DNA of 64,000 bases from Lentisphaerota bacterium (GCA_015061545.1 SUWJ01000008.1:1-64000); one strand, 5' to 3'; counted from the stretch's first letter, positions 35,274 through 44,308 are shown. Program-made: numbers and translations. Notes: a model not told the origin generated them from the sequence alone.

Positions 35274-35987
35274 ATGAATACAATCTTACTGGAAAAAAGT
35301 GATTTTATCGCCCCGGATGTTGTCTGTATTGCCGACAGCCGGGCAGAACATATGCGGAAAATTCTTAAATGCCGCATCGGCAGCACCTGTAAAGTCGGGT
35401 TGCTGAACGATCAGCTGGGTACGGGGGAAGTTCTGGCGCTGGATGATAAAACCGCTCAAATGCGCGTTAATTTAACCACCCCCGCCCCGCCGGTGACGGA
35501 TCTGGTGCTGGCGTGTGCCATGCAGCGGCCGCAAACTTACAAAAAAGTGCTGCATATTGCAATAACTATGGGGGTCAAAAAGCTGCTGTTTTTCGGCTCG
35601 TTCAAAGTGGAAAAAAGTTATTGGGACAGTCCGGTGCTGAGCGGAGAAATTTTCAAAAGGGAAGCTGTTGCCGCATTGGAACAATGCTGCGATACGGTTA
35701 TGCCGCAAGTGGAATACTGCCGCTATTTCAAACAATTCGCCGATGAACTGCTGCCTGAGTTGAGCTGCAACCGTACCGTTTATCTGGCACATCCTGCCTG
35801 TCAAGGCTCCTTCCCTGCCCGCCCGCAGCTGCCTGCATTGCTGCTGATGGGGCCGGAAGGCGGATTTACTGACTACGAAATCAACCACCTGCTGGAAGCG
35901 GGAGCGGTCGGCGGCACCCTGGGACCGCGAATACTGCGTACTGAAACTGCGTTGGCAGCGCTGCTGGGCAGATTTATCCGGAATTAA
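35274..35987 (+). CDS. rsmE: 16S rRNA (uracil-1498-N3)-methyltransferase RsmE
   Basis: 237 aa SPOUT-class methyltransferase. The start at MNTILL follows AGGAACG; the frame is open further upstream but without coding sense. It has an N-terminal PUA-like domain with AEHMRKILKCRIG and the trefoil-knot motifs LLMGPEGGFTDYEI and LGPRILRTETA, which bind S-adenosylmethionine. It is followed after 23 nt by the Ser/Thr kinase gene, so they are probably co-transcribed. Confidence 0.94.
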   Translation: MNTILLEKSDFIAPDVVCIADSRAEHMRKILKCRIGSTCKVGLLNDQLGTGEVLALDDKTAQMRVNLTTPAPPVTDLVLACAMQRPQTYKKVLHIAITMGVKKLLFFGSFKVEKSYWDSPVLSGEIFKREAVAALEQCCDTVMPQVEYCRYFKQFADELLPELSCNRTVYLAHPACQGSFPARPQLPALLLMGPEGGFTDYEINHLLEAGAVGGTLGPRILRTETALAALLGRFIRN

Positions 35988-36010
35988 AAATTTACAATTA
36001 CGGAGCAACG

Positions 36011-38272
36011 ATGAGTGATACTGTAAAAATCCGATCTGACAATGACAAAACCGACGAAATAACCATCGTTATTCCCCCTGTTCATCATAACAGCAACGTT
36101 GAAATTGCTGCTGAGAACGTCCGTTCCGATGCAGCCAGACAGGAAAAAGTCAGCGGCTTCAGAAAGTTTACCGCTTTCCTGAATTTCAAGCGTACAGTGG
36201 CAGATGAACAGATCAAACTGCCGGACAGTTGCCGCATTGATAAAGTAACCGCGGTAAAAGATCCGCATCCGGAATTATCCGATTTGAGCAGTTTTTTTGC
36301 GGTAGAAAGCCAACCTTTTGCGTCAGGCGGTCAAGGCAGTATCAGCCGGGGTGAAGATCGGGCGCTGGGCTGCACGGTAGCGATCAAATCGCTGCACAAA
36401 AAACATTGCAGCGATCCGCTGAACCGCCGGAACTTTATCAACGAGGCCTGTTTGACCGCCGCGCTGGATCACCCGGCAATCATACCAGTTCACGGCTTGT
36501 TCGGTGACGGGCAGGACGGACTGCATCTGGCGATGAAACTGGTTGACGGCTGCACTTTATCGGAGTATATGAAGCAGCTTAATGATATCTACACGCGTCA
36601 TGGCATCCAACGCTATAACGAGCGCAAATCCCTGCGCAACCGACTGGAGATTTTTCTGCGGGTATGCGATGCCGTAAGCTGCGCACACGACCGCAATATC
36701 ATCCACCGCGATCTCAAGTGCGAGAATATCATGCTGGGCAAATATAAAGCTGTATATGTAACCGACTGGGGCATTGCCTGCCGCGAAGCCGATGCCGCCA
36801 AGCTGGAAAAAGTCAGCGGTACCCCCGGCTACATTGCGCCTGAACTTTTGACCGAAAAGCGCGCCGACCGCCGCTCGGATATATACTCGCTGGGGATCAT
36901 ATTATTTGAGCTTACCACCTTGAAAAGCGCCTTTGCCGATGAACCTTTGAATATTCTGCTGGCAAAAGTTCAGCGCGGTATGCATCAGGAGCTGAAGCAC
37001 AAATTTGCCTGTGCGATCGATCCCAATCTGGCGGCGATCATCCGCCGCGCCATTCATCTGGATCCTGCCAAGCGGTATCAAACGGTACAGGATTTGAGCC
37101 GTGATTTGCGTAAATACCTTGCCAACGAAGCAGTTTCCGCCCGCAAGGAATTTTTTTGGGAAAAATTTGCCCGCTGGGGAGTCAACCATCGGCGCGGCAT
37201 GATGATTACGGTTCTGGCGGTGCTGCTGCTGGGGAGTTCTTCCACAGTTTACACGCTGCAAAAGGAGATCCGATCCGGCATTGCCGAACAGCGCCGTACT
37301 GCGGCGATAAATCACATCCAAACCAATATCGCAGCATTGAGCAGCTCAATGGAAAAGCGTATACGGCATATAGAGTATCAGATGGATGCTTTAAGGATGA
37401 ATATACTCTTTTCTCTGTTTGCCGCCGTCCCCGAACCGGTCAAACAGACCAAGCTGAACTATGTGGAAAAAGAAAGCTATAAAAATTCGCCGCCTGCAAC
37501 TTATCTTATGTCGCCGGTTTACGGCAGCCGCATCGACAGCAGCTCCTGGTGCTACTTCAATTATCTGCATAAGAGTGTATCAGCTCAGGAGCTGCAAAAA
37601 TTCACCCCGGCGGCGCTTTTTATGCAAAAAATGCTGCTTGGCACCGTCGATACTGAACAAATCAAACGTTTCGGCAATCAGGCATTGCTCAATGGCACTC
37701 AACCAGCCAAATTGGTCATGGCAGCATTGCAAAACGGCCTGTTCGTCTGCTATCCCGGCAACGGAGATTTTCCCGAAAACTATGACCCGACCACGCGGCC
37801 GTGGTATAAACAGGCGGTCGCAAATCCCAACGAAGTTCAATGGGTGACTCCTTATAACGATGTTGGCAGCAACAACGAACTGGTTACAACCTGCGCATTG
37901 GCAATCAACGACAATAACGGTAAACTTATCGGCGTGGCGGCAATGGATTTTTCGCTGAACAGGTTAAGTCGGGAAATGCTCTCGGCTGGAATCAAATACA
38001 ATCAGTTTGTCCGGGAAAAAATGCTCATTAACCAACACGGCAGAATTTTCCTTAAATCGACCGAATCACCCCGCCGATATTCGTGGATCCAATCCACGCC
38101 TGAGCTTATTCAGCAGATGCTTGCCATGCAGCACGGCACTTTGAGTGTAAAACACGACGGAGAAGAACATTTGCTGGCATTTTCGCTGCTCAAATCAGTT
38201 CAAATGCTGTATGTGGAAGATATCGACCTGCCGGCATTGCTCAACTCAACAAACTCTGCTGAACAGCCGTAA
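36011..38272 (+). CDS. Transmembrane Ser/Thr protein kinase with an extracytoplasmic Cache-like sensor
   Basis: 753 aa. After a charged N-terminal 95 residues comes a Hanks-type kinase domain (about 96-370): Gly-rich loop ASGGQGS, the catalytic Lys K126 in VAIKSL, HRDLKCEN (232-239), DWG at 252-254 instead of DFG, GTPGYIAPEL and the DIYSLG motif. A membrane helix (about 397-413) leads to a periplasmic region of about 330 residues. There, YDPTTRPWYKQA, a GSNNELVTT segment and IGVAAMDFSL match dCache sensor domains, usual in chemoreceptors and histidine kinases. This is an unusual pairing with a Ser/Thr kinase. Catalytic residues are intact. Ligand and targets are unknown. Confidence 0.85.
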   Translation: MSDTVKIRSDNDKTDEITIVIPPVHHNSNVEIAAENVRSDAARQEKVSGFRKFTAFLNFKRTVADEQIKLPDSCRIDKVTAVKDPHPELSDLSSFFAVESQPFASGGQGSISRGEDRALGCTVAIKSLHKKHCSDPLNRRNFINEACLTAALDHPAIIPVHGLFGDGQDGLHLAMKLVDGCTLSEYMKQLNDIYTRHGIQRYNERKSLRNRLEIFLRVCDAVSCAHDRNIIHRDLKCENIMLGKYKAVYVTDWGIACREADAAKLEKVSGTPGYIAPELLTEKRADRRSDIYSLGIILFELTTLKSAFADEPLNILLAKVQRGMHQELKHKFACAIDPNLAAIIRRAIHLDPAKRYQTVQDLSRDLRKYLANEAVSARKEFFWEKFARWGVNHRRGMMITVLAVLLLGSSSTVYTLQKEIRSGIAEQRRTAAINHIQTNIAALSSSMEKRIRHIEYQMDALRMNILFSLFAAVPEPVKQTKLNYVEKESYKNSPPATYLMSPVYGSRIDSSSWCYFNYLHKSVSAQELQKFTPAALFMQKMLLGTVDTEQIKRFGNQALLNGTQPAKLVMAALQNGLFVCYPGNGDFPENYDPTTRPWYKQAVANPNEVQWVTPYNDVGSNNELVTTCALAINDNNGKLIGVAAMDFSLNRLSREMLSAGIKYNQFVREKMLINQHGRIFLKSTESPRRYSWIQSTPELIQQMLAMQHGTLSVKHDGEEHLLAFSLLKSVQMLYVEDIDLPALLNSTNSAEQP

Positions 38273-38280
38273 AAGCTCAT

Positions 38281-39012
38281 TCAAATCAGCTTTGTATGAG
38301 CTGATTTTGCCCAGCTGCGGCCGAATGCCTGAGCAACGGCAGCTTTTGCCAAATCGGAATCAGCGGTGCCGGAATATATCAGAGAACCATCTTTCAGCAG
38401 CAGCATACGGTCAATAAAATCAGGTGCGCTGTAAAGGTCGTGGCAGACCATGATTACACATTTATTCTGCCCGTGAGCGATTTTTTGCAGTTTTTCATAA
38501 AGTTCCAGCTGGCGGTTCCAGTCCAGCGCCGCAGCAGGTTCATCCAGCAGGATATAGTCTGTATCCTGCGCCAGTACCCGCAAGAGCTTTACCCGCTGCT
38601 GCTCGCCGCCTGAGAGTTCGGCAAAGGGACGCTCCGCCAAATCTCCGCTTGCCCATTCCTGCAGCAGGCGGTCGATCAAGACGCTTCCGTCATCGTCCCA
38701 TACATAGCGCCCCAGCCGGATGGTTTCCCGCACCGTAAAGGGCAGGATCAACTCGCTGCCCTGGGCGCCGACGGCAATATGTCTGGCGCGTTCCCGATTG
38801 GAAAAAGCGTTGACTTGCTTATTATCCAACCTTACTGCGCCGTGACTGTTCAATTCGCCTGCCAGCAGTTTGAGCAATGTGCTTTTGCCGCTGCCGTTGG
38901 CGCCAAAGATTCCGTAAAAAACGCCTTGTTCAAAGCTGCAGGTGATATTTCTTAATACATTACCGCCCTTCTTTTTATAGGCAAAAGAGAGATTTTCAGA
39001 TGTCAAACTCAT
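38281..39012 (-). CDS. FecE/BtuD-type ABC transporter ATP-binding protein
   Basis: 243 aa. Walker A GANGSGKST, Q-loop VGAQGS, signature LSGGEQQR, Walker B YILLDEPAAALD and switch His CHDLYS are all present. It energises the importer formed with the FecCD-type permease (4-nt ATGA overlap) and the binding protein upstream. It is the last gene of the operon. Its 3' end converges on the kinase gene, and a 9-bp hairpin (38283-38291/38299-38307) at its stop may end both transcripts. The substrate class is iron-siderophore, haem or cobalamin. Confidence 0.9.
   Translation of the reverse strand: MSLTSENLSFAYKKKGGNVLRNITCSFEQGVFYGIFGANGSGKSTLLKLLAGELNSHGAVRLDNKQVNAFSNRERARHIAVGAQGSELILPFTVRETIRLGRYVWDDDGSVLIDRLLQEWASGDLAERPFAELSGGEQQRVKLLRVLAQDTDYILLDEPAAALDWNRQLELYEKLQKIAHGQNKCVIMVCHDLYSAPDFIDRMLLLKDGSLIYSGTADSDLAKAAVAQAFGRSWAKSAHTKLI
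38283..38307. terminator. Possible bidirectional hairpin between the kinase and ATPase genes
   Basis: AAATCAGCT (38283-38291) and AGCTGATTT (38299-38307), 7-nt loop. It overlaps the ATPase stop codon. A competing stem GCTCAT/ATGAGC (38276-38281/38296-38301) is possible. No long T-run, so only a weak terminator. Confidence 0.35.
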
Positions 39013-40001
39013 ACTGCAAGACCTTCATAACGTTTTATACGGCAGAAAATAAGCACAAAGAAAAATGGTGCGCCGATCAGCGCAGTAAGCACTCCGACCG
39101 GGATTTCCAAAGGTATCATCAATGTACGCGATGCCGTATCTGCCGCAATCATCAAACACGCCCCGCACACGCTCGAACCCAGCAGCTGATTACGGAATTC
39201 GCCGCCGAAAATCCGCCGTGCAATATGCGGAATAAGCAAACCGACAAAACCGATCACCCCGCAGTTGCCCACCACCAGCGCCGTAGCCAGCGACGAAGCC
39301 AGCACAGCAATAAAAATAACTTTTTTAGTATTGACTCCCGCCGCAGCCGCCGCCGCTTCGCCCAGATAAAGCATATTCATCTCCCGACGGACCAGCAGCA
39401 GCAAAGGCAGTATCACCAGCGTTGCCACCAGCAGGATATTGCAGCGCAGCCAATCCAATTTCCAGAATCCGCCCAGCAGCCAGAAAATAACCCCTTCCAA
39501 CCGTTCCCCCGCTGCAAACAATACTCCGCTCATAGCCGCCGAAGCAAAAGCGTTAAGCGCAATACCTGCCAGCAGCAGCGATACTATCTGCCGACAGCTG
39601 CGGCCGAGAAACAACAGCAAAAGCAGCGATAACAACGCTCCGGCAATACTTCCGCCCAGCACCGCCGCCGCGCCGCCGCCGCACAGCGCCATTACCAGCA
39701 CCGAACCCAGCGCCGAAGAATTCACCGCCCCCAGCACATGAGGCGAACTTAAAGGATTGCGGAACAGTAGCTGAACCGTACACCCCGCCACCGCCAGCAA
39801 TATTCCCGCCAATGCAGCACCCAGAATACGCGGCACTCTTATCTGCCAAAGTATTGTTTTTACCGCCGGGTCAAGCCCGGAAAAAGTCAATAATTTCAGC
39901 CAGTTTTCCGAACCCAGCGCCGCCGCACCGCAAAGCAGCGATACAGTTGCAAGTATCACCAGCAGCAGTATGGCGATCAAGAATTTACCCTTCAGCGCCA
40001 C
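39009..40001 (-). CDS. FecCD-family ABC permease
   Basis: 330 aa inner membrane permease with about nine or ten hydrophobic segments. GTG at 40001 is preferred: AGGAG lies 9 nt before it, at the end of the radical SAM gene, and the resulting length suits the family. The frame stays open to 40094, but that would overlap the upstream gene. Motifs include VPRILGAALAGILLAVAGCTVQLLFRNPLSSPHVLG near the N terminus (family RxPRxLxAxLxGxxLAxSGxxxQ) and GVIGFVGLLIPHIAR. It forms the translocation channel with the ATPase. Confidence 0.88.
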   Translation of the reverse strand: MALKGKFLIAILLLVILATVSLLCGAAALGSENWLKLLTFSGLDPAVKTILWQIRVPRILGAALAGILLAVAGCTVQLLFRNPLSSPHVLGAVNSSALGSVLVMALCGGGAAAVLGGSIAGALLSLLLLLFLGRSCRQIVSLLLAGIALNAFASAAMSGVLFAAGERLEGVIFWLLGGFWKLDWLRCNILLVATLVILPLLLLVRREMNMLYLGEAAAAAAGVNTKKVIFIAVLASSLATALVVGNCGVIGFVGLLIPHIARRIFGGEFRNQLLGSSVCGACLMIAADTASRTLMIPLEIPVGVLTALIGAPFFFVLIFCRIKRYEGLAV

Positions 40002-40005
40002 CGGA

Positions 40006-40749
40006 TCACTCTCCTGCAACAACTTTAACGCGGAAACGGTCATCGCGGCAGCTGAGATCCAGCGCTTCTTCGGTAGTAAGATGCGATGCGGCAACGTTTT
40101 TCAGATACTTCCGGCAAAGTTCGGTAATGCTTTCCATTTCCCCCTGCTCAGGGCGGCGGTACGGTTCGCCCGGTACAGGAATGTACCCCATGATATGAAA
40201 CGGTATATCATCGGAAAGGCTGCTCAAAAATTCCACGCAACCGCGGAATTCATCCGCTTCGACCAAGCCCGGCACATAGACCATGTTAGCCGCCAGAGTC
40301 ATACCGCTTTGAAATGCCTTTTCAAAGTTGCCGTAGATCAAATCTTTAGGTCTGCCGGTGATCTTTTCGTGCAAATCTTTGCTCCAGGCTTTGAATCCGA
40401 CATTGGCTCCGTCCAGATTATCCAGCGGCAGCATACTGCCGTTGGTATGGCCAAGTTTAGTCATAGCGCCCAATTCATTTTTGGCAAAGTCAAGAATTTC
40501 GGGCAACTCCTTTGCCACCGTCGGTTCGCCGCCCATAAAGTAGACCTTTTCGGGCTGAAGTTTGCGCAGAACATCCTTGATCTCGTCAACGCTCAGATAG
40601 CGCTGTGGTTTGGGATAGGCAAAACCGGGACGGCCCTCCGCACCGCTGCGCAGTTTGTAACTGCAGAATGAACAGCGGAAAGTACATCCGTAATTGTGCA
40701 GAGTGGCAAATTTATATTGTTCGTGATAGGTAATGCGATGAAAAGCCAT
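40006..40749 (-). CDS. Radical SAM protein within the ABC importer operon
   Basis: 247 aa. The N-terminal CTFRCSFC provides the three Cys of the [4Fe-4S] cluster (CxxxCxxC), followed by YFMGGEPTV, the SAM-binding GGEP motif, and later HTNGS. Length and layout resemble PFL-activating-enzyme-type proteins; there is no SPASM or other Cys-rich tail. It lies 3 nt after the binding protein and 5 nt before the permease, so it is translated as part of the uptake unit. It may modify or reductively process the imported ligand (haem, corrinoid or siderophore), or modify a partner protein. The reaction is unknown. Confidence 0.75.
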   Translation of the reverse strand: MAFHRITYHEQYKFATLHNYGCTFRCSFCSYKLRSGAEGRPGFAYPKPQRYLSVDEIKDVLRKLQPEKVYFMGGEPTVAKELPEILDFAKNELGAMTKLGHTNGSMLPLDNLDGANVGFKAWSKDLHEKITGRPKDLIYGNFEKAFQSGMTLAANMVYVPGLVEADEFRGCVEFLSSLSDDIPFHIMGYIPVPGEPYRRPEQGEMESITELCRKYLKNVAASHLTTEEALDLSCRDDRFRVKVVAGE

Positions 40750-40752
40750 AAA

Positions 40753-41616
40753 TTATTTATCCTTTAACAGTTGTAATTTTTCCTTAAAAAACTTCAGCAG
40801 CCGCTCCGGGGCAACGCCTTCGCAGAGCAGTTCGCGCGGGACTGCAAAAATATGCTTGTTTTTTGCCGCGGAGCTGTTACGCAGCGCAGGACGGGAAATA
40901 ATTTCAGCAGCCGAAGCAAAATTTTCCACATAAAAAACCGCTTCAACTTCCGCCATTGCCACCGCTTCGGGAGAAACTACTGATATATTTGCGCCCGCCG
41001 GCTCTACAGCCTGAACTCCGCCTGCCAGCGATAAAATTGCCCCGATATAACTGTCAATCGCCGGTACCTTCCACGGGGCATAAAGCTCCATATAGACCTT
41101 GACCGGAACCGATGTATCATTGTTTTCGCCGCTGATTGCTGCATCAAATTTACTTATCAACGGCTCTGCGGCAACTTTTTTTCCGCACAATTCCGCCAGA
41201 TCGTCCACCAGATGGCAATATGTTTGCAAATTGATCGGAGAAACTGTGTAGACAAAAACGCCTTCTTTACGCAAAAATTCCGCCAGCTCCTGCTGATAAT
41301 ACCACACCACCGCACAGTTGATCTTGTATTGATGCAGCATTTCGCGGGAAATGGTACTTCCGACTGCAATTACCGCTTTATCCGCCATTGCCGGCAGTAT
41401 CTTCCCATGGCGGTCAATGGCAGCAATTTTATCGCCGCAGCCCAGTTCCGATAAAATATGATCCGCCGCCGTCACCAGCGAAAGTATGCGTAACTCTTCA
41501 GCCGATGGGCGCTTGACTCCGCTGCTTTCGCCGCAGGAACTGCAAAACAAGCCGACCGATGCCGCCACCAGCATAAAAATTGCAGCCGGTAAAATTTTAA
41601 TCCCGCGAATACCCAT
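40753..41616 (-). CDS. BtuF/FepB-type periplasmic substrate-binding protein
   Basis: 287 aa with a start at MGIRGIK (41616). The N terminus is a signal peptide with a hydrophobic core and Cys pair (GLFCSSCGES), so it may be a lipoprotein or exported. The two-lobed TroA/BtuF-like pattern includes RILSLVTAADHILSELGCGD, IAVGSTISREML, INLQTYCHLVDDLAEL and SVVSPEAVAMAEVEAVFYV, with a long backbone helix in between. It overlaps the prepilin-like gene by 20 nt. The ligand is likely a siderophore, haem or corrinoid. Confidence 0.8.
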   Translation of the reverse strand: MGIRGIKILPAAIFMLVAASVGLFCSSCGESSGVKRPSAEELRILSLVTAADHILSELGCGDKIAAIDRHGKILPAMADKAVIAVGSTISREMLHQYKINCAVVWYYQQELAEFLRKEGVFVYTVSPINLQTYCHLVDDLAELCGKKVAAEPLISKFDAAISGENNDTSVPVKVYMELYAPWKVPAIDSYIGAILSLAGGVQAVEPAGANISVVSPEAVAMAEVEAVFYVENFASAAEIISRPALRNSSAAKNKHIFAVPRELLCEGVAPERLLKFFKEKLQLLKDK

Positions 41617-42244
41617 TGTAATCCCAATACCTTGCCGGCATATTTTCGTAATTGATATATTCTGAATGGCTATCGGCAAAAACTGCCACAAATCCTTTTT
41701 TGTGCCGCAGCGCAAGATAACAGTAAACGCCGCCTTCCACCACGTTATTCACCACCTGACCGGCCCCTGACCGATCTTTGCCGATATAATATTTACTGCT
41801 GTCGGCAAGCGCGATAAATCCGGAGGGATCTTTGATTTTGCTCCAGCTGATTCCATACCACAGCAAGTCGCTTTTCGGATCTTTGACCGCTGCTGCGCTG
41901 TAAGTTTGGTTGATTCCGTAACTGGTGATCTTTTCAATTGACACATCACTCTGACAGCGCCAGACGCCATCGGCACAACCGTCTTTTCCGCTGTTATTCA
42001 CATAAGGCGCAATCAGATCCATCCATCGGGTGTTGCCTTTTGACCACACAGGCGGCGTATAATTGTAAGTATCTGCATAACTCAAATAGCCCAACCCCAC
42101 TTGCCGCACATTGTTCATACACTCGCTGGTTCTTGCCGTAGCCCGGGCATTGCTTAACGCCTGCAAAATACACGCGCCAAGAATAGCAATAATGGCAATG
42201 ACGACCAGAAGTTCGATCAGCGTGAACGGTGGTTTGTTGAACAT
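41597..42244 (-). CDS. Prepilin-type N-terminal methylation domain protein (DUF1559/H-X9-DG type)
   Basis: 215 aa. The N terminus PPFTLIELLVVIAIIAIL is a classic prepilin peptidase site: cleavage before Phe, Glu at +5. A globular domain follows, with CMNNVRQVGLGYLSYAD and a late VFADSHSEYIN segment, resembling the large family expanded in Planctomycetes and Lentisphaerae. The ATG at 42244 is chosen because the prepilin leader fits there. It is the first gene of the importer operon and overlaps the binding protein gene. A secreted pseudopilin role is presumed, but its link to nutrient uptake is unexplained. Confidence 0.8.
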   Translation of the reverse strand: MFNKPPFTLIELLVVIAIIAILGACILQALSNARATARTSECMNNVRQVGLGYLSYADTYNYTPPVWSKGNTRWMDLIAPYVNNSGKDGCADGVWRCQSDVSIEKITSYGINQTYSAAAVKDPKSDLLWYGISWSKIKDPSGFIALADSSKYYIGKDRSGAGQVVNNVVEGGVYCYLALRHKKGFVAVFADSHSEYINYENMPARYWDYNGYSRD

Positions 42245-42255
42245 AATTTGACCTG

Positions 42256-42312
42256 ATATTATTACGAATTTTATTTTCGTAATAATATACACCCGCAATA
42301 CTCAAAAAGCAA
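42256..42312 (-). promoter_or_regulatory. Promoter and perfect 13-bp inverted repeat controlling the importer operon
   Basis: Minus strand: TTGCTT (42307-42312), 17-nt spacer, TATATT (42284-42289). A perfect 13-bp inverted repeat (42256-42268 / 42276-42288, spacer 7 nt, ATTACGAA half-site) overlaps the -10 and predicted start. This position is typical of a strong repressor operator; iron, haem or corrinoid response is plausible. Confidence 0.65.
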
Positions 42313-42361
42313 CTGCAGCAACCTGCAAATACCTCAATAGATAGTTACCGGCAGTATCGCG

Positions 42362-43693
42362 CTACTCCATGCGAACCCGCGGATCCGCCCAGGCGCAGAT
42401 CAAATCGGCAATAAGATTGATGACCACAAACAAAAGCGCATTGACTATGGTCAGAGCTTTAAGCAATGCCAGGTCGGAATTGTTCAAGGCATCGATCGAA
42501 GCATATCCCAGCCCCGGAATTCCGAAAAATGATTCCAGCAGCAAACTCCCGGTAAAAATGAACGGCAGCAGCGATGCCGCCCGGGCAATGATCGGGATCA
42601 GCGCGTTGCGCAACAGGTGTTTGATATAAAGCTGCGGTTTGGAACAGCCTTTGGCAAGGGCGGTACGCAAATATTCACTTTTGAGTTCGTTGACAAATAC
42701 CGTCCGGTAAAAACGCACTCCGCCGCCCAATCCGGAAATAACGCCCAGCAATATCGGCAGCAGCAAATAACGTATACTCCCCCACCCCCAGACAGGAAAA
42801 ATATTCAGATAATACCCCAGAAACCATTGCCCTGCAATTATCAGCACCAGATAACTTATACTCATGCCCGCTACTGATATTATCAGCAGCCAGCGGTCAA
42901 CCCAACTATCCTTGAACGCGGTTGCCAGCAATGCCAGCGCGATCCCCAGCAGCAGTTCCAGACAAAAAACCGGCAGCATTACCGACAAAGAGGGCCCCAC
43001 ACCGCGGGCAATGATGTTGTTGATCGGTTCACGGGTGGTGATGGTTTTGCCGAAATTAAGTACGCGTATGTACGGAAATGAGCTTTGCACATCCACCAGT
43101 TCCCGCAGCGAATTGATCAGCTGACTGTTCCAGCCGTTGCTCTGATATCGGAAAAACTCCACTTTTTTCAGCTGCAAACCGTGATCGTCGTAAGAAGCGA
43201 TGACCAGCTTTTCCGGATTGCCGTCAATAATTATATCAGCAATACGGAGAGTGCGGTCGCTGCAGTTTCCGCCGCAGGATTCCCGCAAATACTTGTCGTT
43301 GACTTTGCCCATACCGGAAAAAACTACCCGGCAAAGCAGTTTATCGTCAACTTGAAAGCGGCGTTTGAAAGTTACCCCTTTGCCGTACAGCTCCAAAACT
43401 CCGTTGCGATGTATTGCCTCGCCATCCGGCAATACATCGGGCAGTTCCACCTTGCCTGCGCTGTAATCAACTGCGCCGTAGACCTCGCTTTTACGCCAAT
43501 GACCGTAAAAAAGCGGCAGATCACTTTTAAGCTCCCGCCGCAGATTTTCAATTTCCAGCGGCTTGGGATTTTTCCCCAGCACCGCCGCAGCCGGATCGCC
43601 CGCCGCCATCTGAAAAAGCAGAAAAGTCAAAAGCATCACCCCCAGCATGACCAGCACGCTGTGTCCAAGCCGACGGATGATGAAGTTTAACAT
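42362..43693 (-). CDS. DppB/OppB-like ABC permease with a large inserted domain
   Basis: 443 aa, longer than the usual 305-340 of this family. The first membrane helix (MLNFIIRRLGHSVLVMLGVMLLTF) is normal. Residues about 45-210 form an insertion, rich in beta strands with two or three Cys. The rest is a standard permease core with an EAA loop (ALAKGCSKPQLYIKHLLRNALIP) and FFGIPGLGYASIDAL. Partner DppC, ATPase and binding protein genes are absent on both sides, so it may share components encoded elsewhere. The ATG at 43693 is preceded by GGGA. Confidence 0.8.
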   Translation of the reverse strand: MLNFIIRRLGHSVLVMLGVMLLTFLLFQMAAGDPAAAVLGKNPKPLEIENLRRELKSDLPLFYGHWRKSEVYGAVDYSAGKVELPDVLPDGEAIHRNGVLELYGKGVTFKRRFQVDDKLLCRVVFSGMGKVNDKYLRESCGGNCSDRTLRIADIIIDGNPEKLVIASYDDHGLQLKKVEFFRYQSNGWNSQLINSLRELVDVQSSFPYIRVLNFGKTITTREPINNIIARGVGPSLSVMLPVFCLELLLGIALALLATAFKDSWVDRWLLIISVAGMSISYLVLIIAGQWFLGYYLNIFPVWGWGSIRYLLLPILLGVISGLGGGVRFYRTVFVNELKSEYLRTALAKGCSKPQLYIKHLLRNALIPIIARAASLLPFIFTGSLLLESFFGIPGLGYASIDALNNSDLALLKALTIVNALLFVVINLIADLICAWADPRVRME

Positions 43694-43768
43694 TTTTAAA
43701 AATCCCAAATTTGCAAATACTCAAAACTACTGTAAAGTAATAATATAATACCGAAAGTGAATTTTGCC

Positions 43769-44308
43769 ATGTCCAAGCGATTATTACTGCATATTTGTTG
43801 CGCCCCCTGCGCTTGCGGCTGTCTGGAGCAGCTGCGGCTTGACGATTGGGAGTTTGCCTTTTATTTTTCCAACTCCAATTTGAACAGCGCCGAAGAATTT
43901 CAATGCCGTTATGCTGCTGCCGAAACGCTGGCTGCCGCGGAAAATGTCCACCTTTATTGCGATCCTTACGATCACGCAACCTGGCTGGAACGCACCGCTG
44001 AACTTGGCGCCGAACCCGAGCGGGGGCGCCGCTGCGCCATTTGTTTTGAATGGAGCTTGAGCCGCACCGCTCTGGCTGCAGAGGCAATGAACTTCGACGC
44101 GTTTGCCACCAGTTTGACTGTAAGCCCGCATAAACCAAGCAAGCTGATCTTTGAAATCGGCAAAGCCTTTGAAAAATTCACTCCTTATGATTTTAAAAAA
44201 CGCGACGGATTCCTGAAAGGCAACCGCCGCGCCAAAGAGCTGGAGTTATACCGCCAGCAATATTGCGGGTGTGAATTTTCTTACCGCGACCGCTTTAATC
44301 AAGCGTGA
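43769..44308 (+). CDS. queH: Epoxyqueuosine reductase QueH
   Basis: 179 aa. The Cys/motif set of QueH is complete: LHICCAPCACGC near the N terminus, RRCAICFEWSLSRTA in the middle, ATSLTVSPHKPS and a late YCGCEFS. QueH reduces epoxyqueuosine to queuosine with Fe-S or metal chemistry in the last step of the tRNA modification Q, replacing QueG in many anaerobes. The start at MSKRLLL (43769) is chosen; a GTG four codons earlier is possible. Its 3' end overlaps the convergent DUF362 gene by 14 nt. Confidence 0.9.
   Translation: MSKRLLLHICCAPCACGCLEQLRLDDWEFAFYFSNSNLNSAEEFQCRYAAAETLAAAENVHLYCDPYDHATWLERTAELGAEPERGRRCAICFEWSLSRTALAAEAMNFDAFATSLTVSPHKPSKLIFEIGKAFEKFTPYDFKKRDGFLKGNRRAKELELYRQQYCGCEFSYRDRFNQA

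Noticed and set aside
39009-40094. FecCD permease starting at 40094
   Set aside because: This would overlap the radical SAM gene by 89 nt; GTG at 40001 has a strong AGGAG and gives normal family length.
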